This document shows, one piece after another, positions 9,237 through 17,224 of a stretch of DNA of 41,320 nucleotides; positions within the stretch are counted from its first letter, which is position 1, and every line of letters begins with the position of its first letter. The notes below the pieces were generated by a model. The model was not told the origin of the DNA, made no database searches, and saw only the letters and a program-made list of their open reading frames with translations. This stretch comes from Agathobacter ruminis. GTDB lineage: Bacteria > Bacillota > Clostridia > Lachnospirales > Lachnospiraceae. Location: positions 1 through 41,320 of the forward strand of contig NZ_PDYG01000040.1 of the NCBI RefSeq assembly GCF_002735305.1, read 5' to 3'. The translations under genes and the position numbers were made by a program.

Positions 9237-9287
9237 AAAAAAACTTGCATACAATAAAAATATCACTAATTTCTATTGTACGCAAGT
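9237..9287 (-). terminator. Terminator behind the flavoprotein gene
   Basis: Arms 9243-9255 and 9275-9287 pair over 13 bp with one mismatch and a 19-nt loop. On the minus strand seven T follow (plus-strand A-run 9237-9243). It starts 16 bp past the stop of the flavoprotein gene, so a terminator is the simplest reading. The inner arms read TACAAT and ATTGTA, the half-sites of OhrR operators, but they are too far apart for a normal dimer site. Confidence 0.75.
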
Positions 9288-9302
9288 AAATTGTCCTTTT
9301 CG

Positions 9303-10160
9303 CTATGCAAGTTTGCTCAGATATTCAATGACACTGTGAGATGCCACATTTCCTTCGCCCATTGCTTTTGTATACTGATATGGGCGACCGGTGCAATCTC
9401 CTGCTGCAAAAACACCCGGAAGATTGGTCTCCATCATACGGTTTACTTTGATATGACCATTCTCCGATTCCAGATTCGGCAACAGATTGGAAAGTGCAAT
9501 CGAATCACGAAGGAAGAATACGCCATCCACTTCCGTTCTGCTCTCATCCTTTCCGATTACCGCTTCCACATGATCGGCTCCTTCGACAGCTGTCAGTCTG
9601 GTATTCATAATCTCAACATTGTCTGCAACTGCTGCCGGCTCAACATATTCCTTGAACAGATAAACATGCTCTGCAAGTTCCGAAAGGAATGTAATCTCAT
9701 GTTCAAAGCGCTTTGAATTGCACAGTACCGCAATTTTCTTTCCGCGATACAGCCCGCCGTCACAGGTCGCACAATAGCTGACACCCTTGCCAAGCAGTTC
9801 AGACTCTCCCGGAAGTGTCATCTTGTTTGCAACACCCGTTGTCAGGATTACGCTCTTTGTCTCATAATAATCGCTGCCTGCCATCAAAGCATAAGTTTGT
9901 CCCATCGGCATGATCTGATTGACCATCTTTTCGGTCACTTCAATTTCCATTTCCTTCATCTGCTGCAAAAATGCATCAATCAGCTTTTCGCCGGAGATGT
10001 TTGCAAATCCCGGATAATTGGAAATCCGCTCTGCCTTTCTGATCTTATCACTCAGATTTTTGCTTCCGAGCCAAAGAAAATTCTTATTATGTATTTTCAG
10101 GTTCAATGCTGCTTCAAGTCCGGCAGGACCGCTTCCAACAATCACACAATCGTATACCAT
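9303..10160 (-). CDS. Thioredoxin-reductase-like flavoprotein lacking NADPH motifs (FFTR-like)
   Basis: 285 residues. The FAD-binding GSGPAG is at 9-14, the redox-active CATC at 130-133 and the FAD motif GVFAAGDC near the C-terminus. The fold and the active disulfide match thioredoxin reductase. The two NADPH elements of normal enzymes are gone: GGGNTA is replaced by CNSKRF (147-152) and HRR by FKE (169-171). The clostridial flexible flavin thioredoxin reductases lack the same motifs and take electrons from ferredoxin, so I infer the same donor here. An electron acceptor other than thioredoxin is possible; no trxA is adjacent. The start is the ATG at 10160, 8 nt after GGAGG. An upstream in-frame ATG at 10175 has the GGAGG inside it and is unlikely. 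Its promoter carries an OhrR-like operator. Confidence 0.85.
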   Translation of the reverse strand: MVYDCVIVGSGPAGLEAALNLKIHNKNFLWLGSKNLSDKIRKAERISNYPGFANISGEKLIDAFLQQMKEMEIEVTEKMVNQIMPMGQTYALMAGSDYYETKSVILTTGVANKMTLPGESELLGKGVSYCATCDGGLYRGKKIAVLCNSKRFEHEITFLSELAEHVYLFKEYVEPAAVADNVEIMNTRLTAVEGADHVEAVIGKDESRTEVDGVFFLRDSIALSNLLPNLESENGHIKVNRMMETNLPGVFAAGDCTGRPYQYTKAMGEGNVASHSVIEYLSKLA

Positions 10161-10201
10161 ATCTTCTACCTCCATTTTGTTCGAATCAACTGTATGTTTG
10201 G

Positions 10202-10230
10202 ATTGTACACAATTAAATTGTACTTGTCAA
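10202..10230 (-). promoter_or_regulatory. Flavoprotein promoter with OhrR-like operator in the spacer
   Basis: On the minus strand a consensus -35 TTGACA (10225-10230), a 17-bp spacer and -10 TACAAT (10202-10207) form a strong sigma-A promoter. The palindrome ACAATT-A-AATTGT (10209-10221) lies wholly in the spacer. A second overlapping repeat, ATTGT-AC-ACAAT (10202-10213), covers the -10. The sequence closely resembles the TACAATT/AATTGTA operator of Bacillus ohrA as I recall it. A repressor bound here would block polymerase. Confidence 0.85.
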
Positions 10231-10243
10231 CACTTTTTTAACA

Positions 10244-10272
10244 TTGCGAAGATTTTTATCTCGTTCTATAAT
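10244..10272 (+). promoter_or_regulatory. Promoter of the rhomboid gene
   Basis: TTGCGA (10244-10249), a 17-bp spacer and a perfect TATAAT (10267-10272) stand 33 bp before the rhomboid ATG. It diverges from the flavoprotein promoter; the -35 boxes are 13 bp apart, so a protein bound at one could affect the other. Confidence 0.75.
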
Positions 10273-10305
10273 AAGCAATAGACTTGAAAAGGAACAATCT
10301 ACATT

Positions 10306-10902
10306 ATGAATTCAGAGAAAAAAAGACTTTATGAACCGGCAAGAGTCATTGCCGTTTGCATTTTAATCGGGTTGCTTGCCGCAATCTATTTTGTTGTCGG
10401 CGATGGTGCCGCAGTCCGCTTTGGAGACAATTATGAAACCGTATGGGTACAGCATGATTTTTATCGTCTTTTCACAGCGATCTTCATGCATGCGGATTTT
10501 CATCATTTATGGAACAATTGCCTCTCACTTTTGATTCTGGGCCTGGCATTTACCAGAAAAAGCAAACCAATCACCTTTTATTTTATCTTTTTGGCTGGAG
10601 GACTCATCGGCAATATCGGAAGTGTCTTCTACCACGGTATCATGATCCATGACACCACAACCTATTCACTCGGAGCCAGCGGAGCCGTCTATGCCATTCT
10701 CGGTGCGCTGGTCATTGAATCATTTGTGATGGAACACGGCAGCGACCGCTACGGTGCATTGATTTATGCATTTCTCGCACTGGCCATCAGCCTTGAGCAG
10801 CCGCATATCGATCATGCGGCACATCTTTGCGGACTGGTCGCAGGACTCGCACTCGAAGGCGTCCTGCTCTATATACAAACACAAAGGAATCTTTATGATT
10901 GA
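10306..10902 (+). CDS. Rhomboid-family intramembrane serine protease
   Basis: 198 residues with about six hydrophobic segments. The catalytic serine is in GASG (Ser125) and the partner histidine is His173 in AAHLCG. The oxyanion/structural HxxxN motif appears as HHLWNN (residues 66-71). It should cleave transmembrane substrates in the plasma membrane; the substrate is unknown. An AAAGGA site lies a little far (about 12 nt) from the ATG. It overlaps the next gene by 8 bp, so translation of the two is probably coupled. Confidence 0.93.
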   Translation: MNSEKKRLYEPARVIAVCILIGLLAAIYFVVGDGAAVRFGDNYETVWVQHDFYRLFTAIFMHADFHHLWNNCLSLLILGLAFTRKSKPITFYFIFLAGGLIGNIGSVFYHGIMIHDTTTYSLGASGAVYAILGALVIESFVMEHGSDRYGALIYAFLALAISLEQPHIDHAAHLCGLVAGLALEGVLLYIQTQRNLYD

Positions 10903-12010
10903 TCGTATTTCTTTTTTTGATGAATTTGAATGTCTCAAAGGGGATTGTCCCGTCGCCTGCTGCCACGGATGGAAAGTTCCGATTGATCCGGAAAGTGTCC
11001 TCCGCTATCGGAAGGAAAAAGGCAAACTGGGACTGAAATTGCGACTTGCAATGAAAAAAGAAGGGGAATTCTCTGTCTTTAATCCGCTCGCATTCCGATG
11101 TCGTTTCTATACCAAAGACGGGCTTTGCGGATTGCAGATGCAAAAAGGGGAATCCTATATTCCGGGCATCTGCCGGCGCTTTCCCCGCCGCATGAAAAAT
11201 TATGGATATTTTGCTGAGGAATCGCTCGAACTGGCTTGTCCCATGGCTGCCGGTTTATTTCTGCGTCACCGAGATAATCTGCTTTATCATGAAACGGACG
11301 AGATTCCTTCATATCCTGACACATCGGAAAATGATGACAGAGATTATCTCTTTTCGGCGCGCAAATGCCGCAACCAATTGATTGCCAGGCTGCAGCAGAT
11401 TTCCCCTATCGAACTGTTCCCGTTTATCAGGCGTATGCAAAAATACGCAAAAGCAATTGAAATTGCATGCGTCAATGACGGAATTTTGGAGAAGCCGGCC
11501 GATCCGGGAAGTGTGAATTTTGACGAAATTGTTCTGACCGAGGAAGAGTCACATAAAGCAGCACGTTTTTTATTTAGCGCACTCGATACCGATCAGTTGA
11601 TGTGTCATGGGATTTATCATGTTGCATTGAAACGCCGACTTCCGTTATTTTACCAAATCTGTCTGCGCTATTTTGAACAATTTGATGAGTTGACGATTGA
11701 AGATGCAGATTCACATCTTGAAGAATTATTTCAAAAATACCGCGCAGCGCATCCGGATATCGATGCGCTCTTGCGCGATTATCTGATTTATTATTTACAG
11801 AATCATTTTTTGCAGGTATATGAGGATTACAGCTATTTGCGCATGCTCTCACTGGCTACGCTCCATGTGCATTTTCTGTTTTTGTTCTTCTGTCTCTATG
11901 AGCCCACGGATGAAAATGACATTGCTGTCATGATTGCCACCTATGAGCGTCATATGCATCACAATGATGATGTACTCGAAGAATTATGGAAAGTCATGCC
12001 AAAGTCATAA
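10895..12010 (+). CDS. FliB-like Cys-rich protein (possible lysine N-methylase)
   Basis: 371 residues. The N-terminal Cys13, Cys18, Cys22 and Cys23 (C-x4-C-x3-CC) and Cys69, Cys78 and Cys93 in the block ending GICRRFPR match the metal/Fe-S binding signature of flagellin lysine N-methylase FliB and its relatives. The C-terminal two thirds are helical and I recognise no motif there. Known FliB methylates flagellin surface lysines. No flagellar gene is in the window, so another target is possible. I start at the ATG at 10895, with AAAGGA 5-6 nt upstream. The frame stays open further up, inside the rhomboid gene, without a ribosome site. Its stop codon abuts the stop of hypE on the other strand with no base between them. 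Confidence 0.72.
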   Translation: MIDRISFFDEFECLKGDCPVACCHGWKVPIDPESVLRYRKEKGKLGLKLRLAMKKEGEFSVFNPLAFRCRFYTKDGLCGLQMQKGESYIPGICRRFPRRMKNYGYFAEESLELACPMAAGLFLRHRDNLLYHETDEIPSYPDTSENDDRDYLFSARKCRNQLIARLQQISPIELFPFIRRMQKYAKAIEIACVNDGILEKPADPGSVNFDEIVLTEEESHKAARFLFSALDTDQLMCHGIYHVALKRRLPLFYQICLRYFEQFDELTIEDADSHLEELFQKYRAAHPDIDALLRDYLIYYLQNHFLQVYEDYSYLRMLSLATLHVHFLFLFFCLYEPTDENDIAVMIATYERHMHHNDDVLEELWKVMPKS

Positions 12011-13003
12011 TTAACAGATGCGCGGCAGTCCTTCTCCCTGCAAAATGTCAATGCTGCGGCGTCCACCGATATGTGTCTTTAACAGAACATTTCCGGTTGG
12101 ATGCTCCGCAGTAACGGTTCCGATGGTAACAGCGTCCTTGCCGTATCTGGCCAAGCGGATGATTTCAAGCGCTTTTGCTTCATCCTCCGGGTCTACAATT
12201 GCAACCAGCTTTCCTTCATTTCCCATATATAACGGGTCAAGTCCCAGCAAGCCGCAAAAATCTTTTACGGTAGCGCTTACCGGAATCAAATCCTGCTCCA
12301 CTTCAAATTCACAATGGCTGCTCTGTGCCAGTTCTTTCAAAACCGTTCCAAGACCGCCTCTGGTCACATCACGCAGAACATGCACTTTGATTCCCTGTTC
12401 CAGCAACTGTAATACCATCTCATTTAATGGTGCATTGTCCGAAACAATCTTGTTTTGAATATTCATTCGACTGCTCAGAATTGTTGCATGATGGTCTCCC
12501 ATCGTACCAGAAACCAGGATTTTGTCACCAACCTTTGCATTTGCAGCCTTGATATCGACATCCGTCGGAACAATTCCCACACCCGTGGTATTGATATAGA
12601 TACCTCCGTTGCCCTCAATGACTTTTGTATCTCCGGCAACAACCATCACGCCGGCCTCTCTTGCCGTCTGTGCCATGGATTGCACGAGTCGCTTCAGCAA
12701 AGCAACCTCCGCGCCCTCTTCGAGAATAAAGCCACAGGTCATATATTTTGGGGTTGCACCACGCATCAACAGATCGTTGACCGTGCCACATACACACAAT
12801 CTTCCGATATCTCCTCCCGGGAATTCAAGCGGGGTCACAACAAAACTGTCTGTTGTCATTGCGATCTGCGCACCGCCCGGAATCACAGCCGCATCTTCCA
12901 TCTGTGACAAAACAGGATTTGAAAATGCATCTTCAAAGATTGTCCGAATCAATTCGCCGGTAGCGCGTCCACCGCTACCATGCTCCATAATAATTTTTTC
13001 CAT
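12011..13003 (-). CDS. hypE: Hydrogenase maturation protein HypE
   Basis: HypE (330 residues) dehydrates the thiocarbamate on its C-terminal cysteine to thiocyanate, the source of the CN ligands of [NiFe] centres. The conserved C-terminus PRIC ends in that cysteine. The N-terminal HGSGGRA and the AIR-synthase-like core (EDAAVIPGG, VAGDTKVIEG, DVTRGGLG) are all visible. It is the last gene of the run hypF-hypC-hypD-hypE, 22 bp after hypD. Partners are HypF (carbamoyl donor) and the HypC-HypD complex (acceptor). The only hydrogenase in the window is Ech, its likely client. No terminator lies between it and the convergent FliB-like gene. Confidence 0.97.
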   Translation of the reverse strand: MEKIIMEHGSGGRATGELIRTIFEDAFSNPVLSQMEDAAVIPGGAQIAMTTDSFVVTPLEFPGGDIGRLCVCGTVNDLLMRGATPKYMTCGFILEEGAEVALLKRLVQSMAQTAREAGVMVVAGDTKVIEGNGGIYINTTGVGIVPTDVDIKAANAKVGDKILVSGTMGDHHATILSSRMNIQNKIVSDNAPLNEMVLQLLEQGIKVHVLRDVTRGGLGTVLKELAQSSHCEFEVEQDLIPVSATVKDFCGLLGLDPLYMGNEGKLVAIVDPEDEAKALEIIRLARYGKDAVTIGTVTAEHPTGNVLLKTHIGGRRSIDILQGEGLPRIC

Positions 13004-13025
13004 TTTTTCTCTTCTCTTTCATTTC

Positions 13026-14069
13026 TCACGCTTTTGTCTGAAAAGCAGTAAAACAACTGCCCTCATAACTGACCATACATGCGCCCTGCGGATTGGAAGG
13101 ATTGCATACACGTGCAAACAATGGACAATCCGTCGGCTTTGCTTTTCCCATCAAAATCTCGCCGCATCTGCATGCATGATTTTTCTTTTTGTCTTCTTTT
13201 AAGCCGATGCTGCCCGCATCGAATTGCGCATATTCTTTGCGCAGGCAAAAGCCGGAACCTTCTATCTCGCCCATGCCTCTCCATGCGACAGTGCATGGCT
13301 CAAAATAAGTATTCAATTTGTCCAATGCCACGGCATTCCCACCTGATTCCACCACAGATGGATAAAAGTTTTTGACACCGGTCTCTTTCTGTTCAATCAT
13401 GCGAACCAGTCCGTAAATGGCAACCACCAGTTCTTCGTCGCCAAATCCGGATACTGCAAACGGAATATGAAATTCCTCGGCAAGCTTGCCGAAATAGTCC
13501 GCTCCCGTGATGGCGCATACGTGGCCCGGGGCCAAAAAGCCATCGATTTGAGCTTCATTGCGCAAAAGATAGGCAATGACATTCGGCATGGATTTTAATG
13601 CCGTCAGGATGCGGATATTGGACAGATTCTGCTTCATCGCCTCTTCAATCAGCAGCGCATACAACGGTGCCGTTGTCTCGAATCCGACTGCTGCAAAGAC
13701 ATAATTGGTCATGGGATTGTCTTTTGCAAGCTTTAGAATGTCCATTGGCGAATAAACCATCTGTGCATTTGCGCCATCCGCTTTGGACTCGCTCAGACTT
13801 TTCGAACTGCCCGGCACGCGAAGCAAATCGCCGAATGTAGCCACACAGGTATTCGGCTCCTTTGCCAGTTCAATCAGGCGATCCACATATGCCGAAGGCG
13901 TCACACAGACCGGACATCCCGGACCACTGATCAACTCAATCCTGTCGGAGAGCAAATCTCGAATTCCGAATTTGGAAATGGCGGCCGTATGGCTGCCGCA
14001 TACCTCCATCAGGCGAATGACCGGTCCCTGATAATTTTGCAAATATTCGATTATTTCTTTGATTTCCAC
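13026..14069 (-). CDS. hypD: Hydrogenase maturation protein HypD
   Basis: 347 residues; the Fe-S scaffold on which Fe(CN)2CO is assembled with HypC. Visible signatures are MEVCGSHT, SGPGCPVCVTP, GFETTAP, the PGHVC motif and the C-terminal cysteine set in CRCGEIL, PTDCPLF and GACMVSYEG. Length and motif order are normal. The start is a GTG at 14069; no in-frame ATG stands before the conserved N-terminus and a weak GGGAT precedes it. It follows hypC by 16 bp. Confidence 0.97.
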   Translation of the reverse strand: MEIKEIIEYLQNYQGPVIRLMEVCGSHTAAISKFGIRDLLSDRIELISGPGCPVCVTPSAYVDRLIELAKEPNTCVATFGDLLRVPGSSKSLSESKADGANAQMVYSPMDILKLAKDNPMTNYVFAAVGFETTAPLYALLIEEAMKQNLSNIRILTALKSMPNVIAYLLRNEAQIDGFLAPGHVCAITGADYFGKLAEEFHIPFAVSGFGDEELVVAIYGLVRMIEQKETGVKNFYPSVVESGGNAVALDKLNTYFEPCTVAWRGMGEIEGSGFCLRKEYAQFDAGSIGLKEDKKKNHACRCGEILMGKAKPTDCPLFARVCNPSNPQGACMVSYEGSCFTAFQTKA

Positions 14070-14085
14070 AATATCATCCCGGCGG

Positions 14086-14295
14086 TTACTCCGCCAATCC
14101 TCCCATTAATTCTGCGATTTCTTCTGCCTCAGTCTGCTTCATGGTCTGAATGACACAGCCTGCATGAACCAGCGCATAATCGCCTACTTTGACATTTACC
14201 AGGCCGATATAAGCTTCCACCTGATTGCCCGAGAAATCGATGATTGCCTTGTTGTCACGAATTTCCACAACTTTTCCCGGAATTGCTACACACAT
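14086..14295 (-). CDS. hypC: Hydrogenase maturation chaperone HypC
   Basis: 69 residues, a small OB-fold chaperone that carries the Fe(CN)2CO unit and hands it to the hydrogenase large subunit. The N-terminal MCVAIPGKV contains the essential Cys2. Next comes the family pattern of acidic beta strands (IDFSG, VKVGDYALVHAG). A GAGGA site precedes the ATG. It lies 18 bp behind hypF and 16 bp before hypD, in one transcript. Confidence 0.96.
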   Translation of the reverse strand: MCVAIPGKVVEIRDNKAIIDFSGNQVEAYIGLVNVKVGDYALVHAGCVIQTMKQTEAEEIAELMGGLAE

Positions 14296-14313
14296 ATTGA
14301 TATCCTCATTTCA

Positions 14314-16656
14314 TTATTGTTTTTTGAACATTGCTGCCAGATATGCCTGACCGACACATATGCCTCCGTCACCGGAAGGGATTTTCTCATTGATATATAC
14401 CTGATATCCCCGCCCGGTCAATCCTGTGATTGTGCGTTCCAACAGAATCCTGTTCTGGAAAGTACCGCCGGACAATACGACCTGCTTAACAGGCTGTGTT
14501 TCACAGGTGTCTATGATCCAATCAGCAACTGCATGGATAAAACCGCGCGCAAGCGCTTCTGTTGCAGTCCCATCGATGCGCAGTTTCATCAAATCGCTCA
14601 GCCAGTATTCCGGCTTTGCAGACAATTGAACCGCTTCTTTTGTATGCGCCGCACAATTTTCCAGTTCGATCGGGGCCTCGCCCTCATAGGAATTATAATC
14701 ACAAATTCCAAGAAGGCTGCTCGCCGCATCAAACAGGCGTCCCATCGAAGTCGAGGTGACCGTATGAATTCCCGCTGCGATTGCCTTTTGGACGACCTCA
14801 TATCGCGCATATTGTTCGCCGAGGAATTCTTTGATCTGTGACTCCATGTCACAATCCTGCAATCTGCCCACATTGGCCAGATAGCCATACAGAATCGTCT
14901 GCGCATTGCGCGCACCCTCATCGCCTCCAATCAGCTGAACCGGCGGCAAATGATTGATTCGGGTCATTTGTCTTTCGTCTGCCGACCACAGGAATACTTC
15001 ACTTCCCCATATGGTTCCGTCCGTACCATAACCTGTTCCGTCAAAAGCAAAACAAATTGCATCCCCTTTGACATCATGCTCCGCCAAAACAGAAGCGGCA
15101 TGCGCCATATGATGCTGGATTTGTACCATTTTGTTTCCGCGACGTTTCAACAGTCCTTCCATCATTTTCAGATGCTGTACACTGCGATATCCCGGATGTG
15201 CATCATGTATGACGGTCGATGGAATGAATTTGAACAGCGCTTTCATATGTTCCATCTGCTTTTGGTATTCTGCAAAGCAAGCCTCATCCGACAAATCTCC
15301 CAGATATTGGCTCAAATAGGCGCGATTGTTTCCCGTATAGCAGAATGTTGCTTTTAAATCGCCTCCGACCGCAAGAAAATGTTCCGAAAACGGAACCGTA
15401 ATCGGATTCGGTACATATCCGCGCGCCCTGCGGATGGTCTGTTCATAATATACCTGATTCGGTTTCTGTCCGATGCTGATTACACGCACAATCGAATCAT
15501 CAAGCGGTGTCAGGATTGGTCTGTCATGCGTGAGTATCGCAAGATGATCCATCTCCGATGCCTCAAACATTCTGCGAACCTGCTCCTCCTCGAGATAAAG
15601 CAGCTCTCCGGAGTGATTCGCACTCGTCATAATGAGCGGTCCGCAATTCTCCAGCAGCATAATCTGAATCGGATTGCATGGCAAAAATGCACCGATATCC
15701 GGGCTGTTGCCATAGACATCCGGATGAATTGCTGCCTCTGCATCGTTCATTTCTTTTCGTTTAAGCAATACAATCGGTCTTGCATCATCCAGCAGCAAAG
15801 ACTCTTCTCTTGTATTGACTTCACAATATTCACGCACATGATTGATATCGCGAAACATCACGGCAAAGGGCTTTTTTTCACGTCCTTTTAATATTCTGAG
15901 TGCCGCAACGGCTTCTTTGCAACCTGCGCTGCAAGCCAGATGAAATCCGCCAATATCTTTTACGGCCAGTATTTTGCCCTGCAAAATCCAGTTTCGTGCC
16001 GCTTCAATGCAGTCATAGTCATGCGACTCATCCGTAATCCACTGCTTTTGCTGCAGATCCCATCGCATAAAGCTCACCTGTGGTCCACAGTCCCAGCATG
16101 CGACTGTCTGTGCATGGCGGCGCCTGTTTGCCTTCATCTCGTATTCTTCACGACACCGGCTGCACATCGGGAATTTTTTCATTGTGATGCGCTCTCTGTC
16201 ATATGGCAAAGCCTCGATAATCGAATAGCGCGGTCCACATGCTGTACAGCTGATGAAAGGATGGTGATATCTCCGATTCTCCGGATTGCGCAATTCCGCT
16301 TCGCAGGTCTGACAGGTCGCCAGATCCGACGGAATGAGCGGATAATCAGAATAATCAATTTTTGCACTTTCCATAATATGGAACAGCTTTCCGTCATCCG
16401 GCACTTCAACGATCTCGTCTTCGGTAATATCCCGCGTCTCGATGGATACAACATTTGCACCCAGTGGTGCATTGAATTTCAGTGCATGCAAAAAAACAGC
16501 CAAAAACGCATCTTCCGCTGTTGCATGGATGACCACACTTCCGTTTACATTGCGCACCCATCCGCTGATTTGAAATTTTTCGGCCAGTTCGGCCACAAAA
16601 GGACGGAAACCGATTCCCTGTACCATCCCTTTTACAATAATTTCTTTCGTTGTCAT
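14314..16656 (-). CDS. hypF: Carbamoyltransferase HypF
   Basis: 780 residues. It makes carbamoyl-adenylate from carbamoyl phosphate and passes the carbamoyl group to HypE. The domains occur in the expected order: acylphosphatase (VQGIGFRPF near the start), two zinc-finger pairs (CQTC/CTAC and CSRC/CWDC), a YrdC-like domain (VKDIGGFHLAC), and a Kae1-like carbamoyltransferase domain (HHMAH; FDGTGYGTDG; VLSGGTFQN). It is the first gene of the hyp run and follows the ech terminator. A possible promoter lies directly before the ATG (see 16666). Confidence 0.96.
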   Translation of the reverse strand: MTTKEIIVKGMVQGIGFRPFVAELAEKFQISGWVRNVNGSVVIHATAEDAFLAVFLHALKFNAPLGANVVSIETRDITEDEIVEVPDDGKLFHIMESAKIDYSDYPLIPSDLATCQTCEAELRNPENRRYHHPFISCTACGPRYSIIEALPYDRERITMKKFPMCSRCREEYEMKANRRRHAQTVACWDCGPQVSFMRWDLQQKQWITDESHDYDCIEAARNWILQGKILAVKDIGGFHLACSAGCKEAVAALRILKGREKKPFAVMFRDINHVREYCEVNTREESLLLDDARPIVLLKRKEMNDAEAAIHPDVYGNSPDIGAFLPCNPIQIMLLENCGPLIMTSANHSGELLYLEEEQVRRMFEASEMDHLAILTHDRPILTPLDDSIVRVISIGQKPNQVYYEQTIRRARGYVPNPITVPFSEHFLAVGGDLKATFCYTGNNRAYLSQYLGDLSDEACFAEYQKQMEHMKALFKFIPSTVIHDAHPGYRSVQHLKMMEGLLKRRGNKMVQIQHHMAHAASVLAEHDVKGDAICFAFDGTGYGTDGTIWGSEVFLWSADERQMTRINHLPPVQLIGGDEGARNAQTILYGYLANVGRLQDCDMESQIKEFLGEQYARYEVVQKAIAAGIHTVTSTSMGRLFDAASSLLGICDYNSYEGEAPIELENCAAHTKEAVQLSAKPEYWLSDLMKLRIDGTATEALARGFIHAVADWIIDTCETQPVKQVVLSGGTFQNRILLERTITGLTGRGYQVYINEKIPSGDGGICVGQAYLAAMFKKQ

Positions 16657-16665
16657 TGTATCCTC

Positions 16666-16694
16666 ATTCTAACATGCACATCCACACTCTTCAA
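16666..16694 (-). promoter_or_regulatory. Possible hypF promoter
   Basis: TTGAAG (16689-16694), a 17-bp spacer and TAGAAT (16666-16671) end only 9 nt before the hypF ATG, which would leave almost no leader. The GAGGATAC between box and ATG looks like a ribosome site and argues for a longer transcript from further upstream. The call is weak; readthrough from the ech operon is the alternative. Confidence 0.35.
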
Positions 16695-16712
16695 CTCCCA
16701 AGACTGCAATTG

Positions 16713-16742
16713 AAATAAAAGGGGCTGCCCGATGACAGCCCC
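16713..16742 (-). terminator. Terminator of the ech operon
   Basis: A 7-bp GC-only-but-one stem (GGGGCTG/CAGCCCC, arms 16721-16727 and 16736-16742, loop 8) is followed on the minus strand by TTTTATTT. It stands 8 bp past the echF stop and separates the hydrogenase operon from hypF. Confidence 0.85.
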
Positions 16743-16750
16743 ATTCCCTA

Positions 16751-17209
16751 TTATGATTGTGCCTGTTCAGCAGCTTCCTTTGCCGCTTTTGCAGCAGCAG
16801 CTTTTTCCTGAGCAGCCTTGATTGCAGCCTGCTTGGCTGCTTCTTTTCTGGCTTCCTCCTCCGGATCAAACGGTTGCTGTACAACACATACTGCCTTTTC
16901 TCCGGCAGGAACCTGATAACCCGGTACCAGGCTTAAACATTTCTTTGGACATTTTTCGACACAATATCCGCACTGGATACAGTCGAAACGATTAATGGTC
17001 CACTGATGCTCCGGCTTCTTGACTTCAATCGCTCCCGGAGGACAACTTCTCATGCACATTCCGCACATGATACAATCTTCGATTTGAATTTCCACATGAC
17101 CTCTTGTACGCTCAGGATATTCCTTTGGTGCAAAAGGATATTGTGTGGTGGCAGGTTTGGAGAAAAGATTCTTCAACACCTGTCCTGCAAAAGGCATAAA
17201 CTGTCCCAT
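16751..17209 (-). CDS. echF: Ech hydrogenase ferredoxin-like subunit EchF
   Basis: 152 residues. Two [4Fe-4S] motifs are complete: Cys46, 49, 52, 56 and Cys77, 80, 83, 87. This is the NuoI/EchF electron relay between external ferredoxin and the small subunit on the cytosolic face. From residue 117 a roughly 35-residue Ala/Lys/Glu-rich tail forms a probable long helix; usual EchF proteins end soon after the second cluster. It is the last gene of the operon, 15 bp after echE with an AAAGGAG site. Confidence 0.93.
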   Translation of the reverse strand: MGQFMPFAGQVLKNLFSKPATTQYPFAPKEYPERTRGHVEIQIEDCIMCGMCMRSCPPGAIEVKKPEHQWTINRFDCIQCGYCVEKCPKKCLSLVPGYQVPAGEKAVCVVQQPFDPEEEARKEAAKQAAIKAAQEKAAAAKAAKEAAEQAQS

Positions 17210-17224
17210 GATCTCTCTCCTTTC

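Noticed and set aside
9244-9286. The 9244-9286 inverted repeat as a standard OhrR operator
   Set aside because: The half-sites are more than 15 bp apart and a T-run follows, so a terminator is the simpler reading. I keep a dual role only as a low-interest finding.
16721-16742. The GC-rich hairpin as a regulatory leader of hypF
   Set aside because: Its T-run and its position right after echF fit a terminator for the upstream operon.
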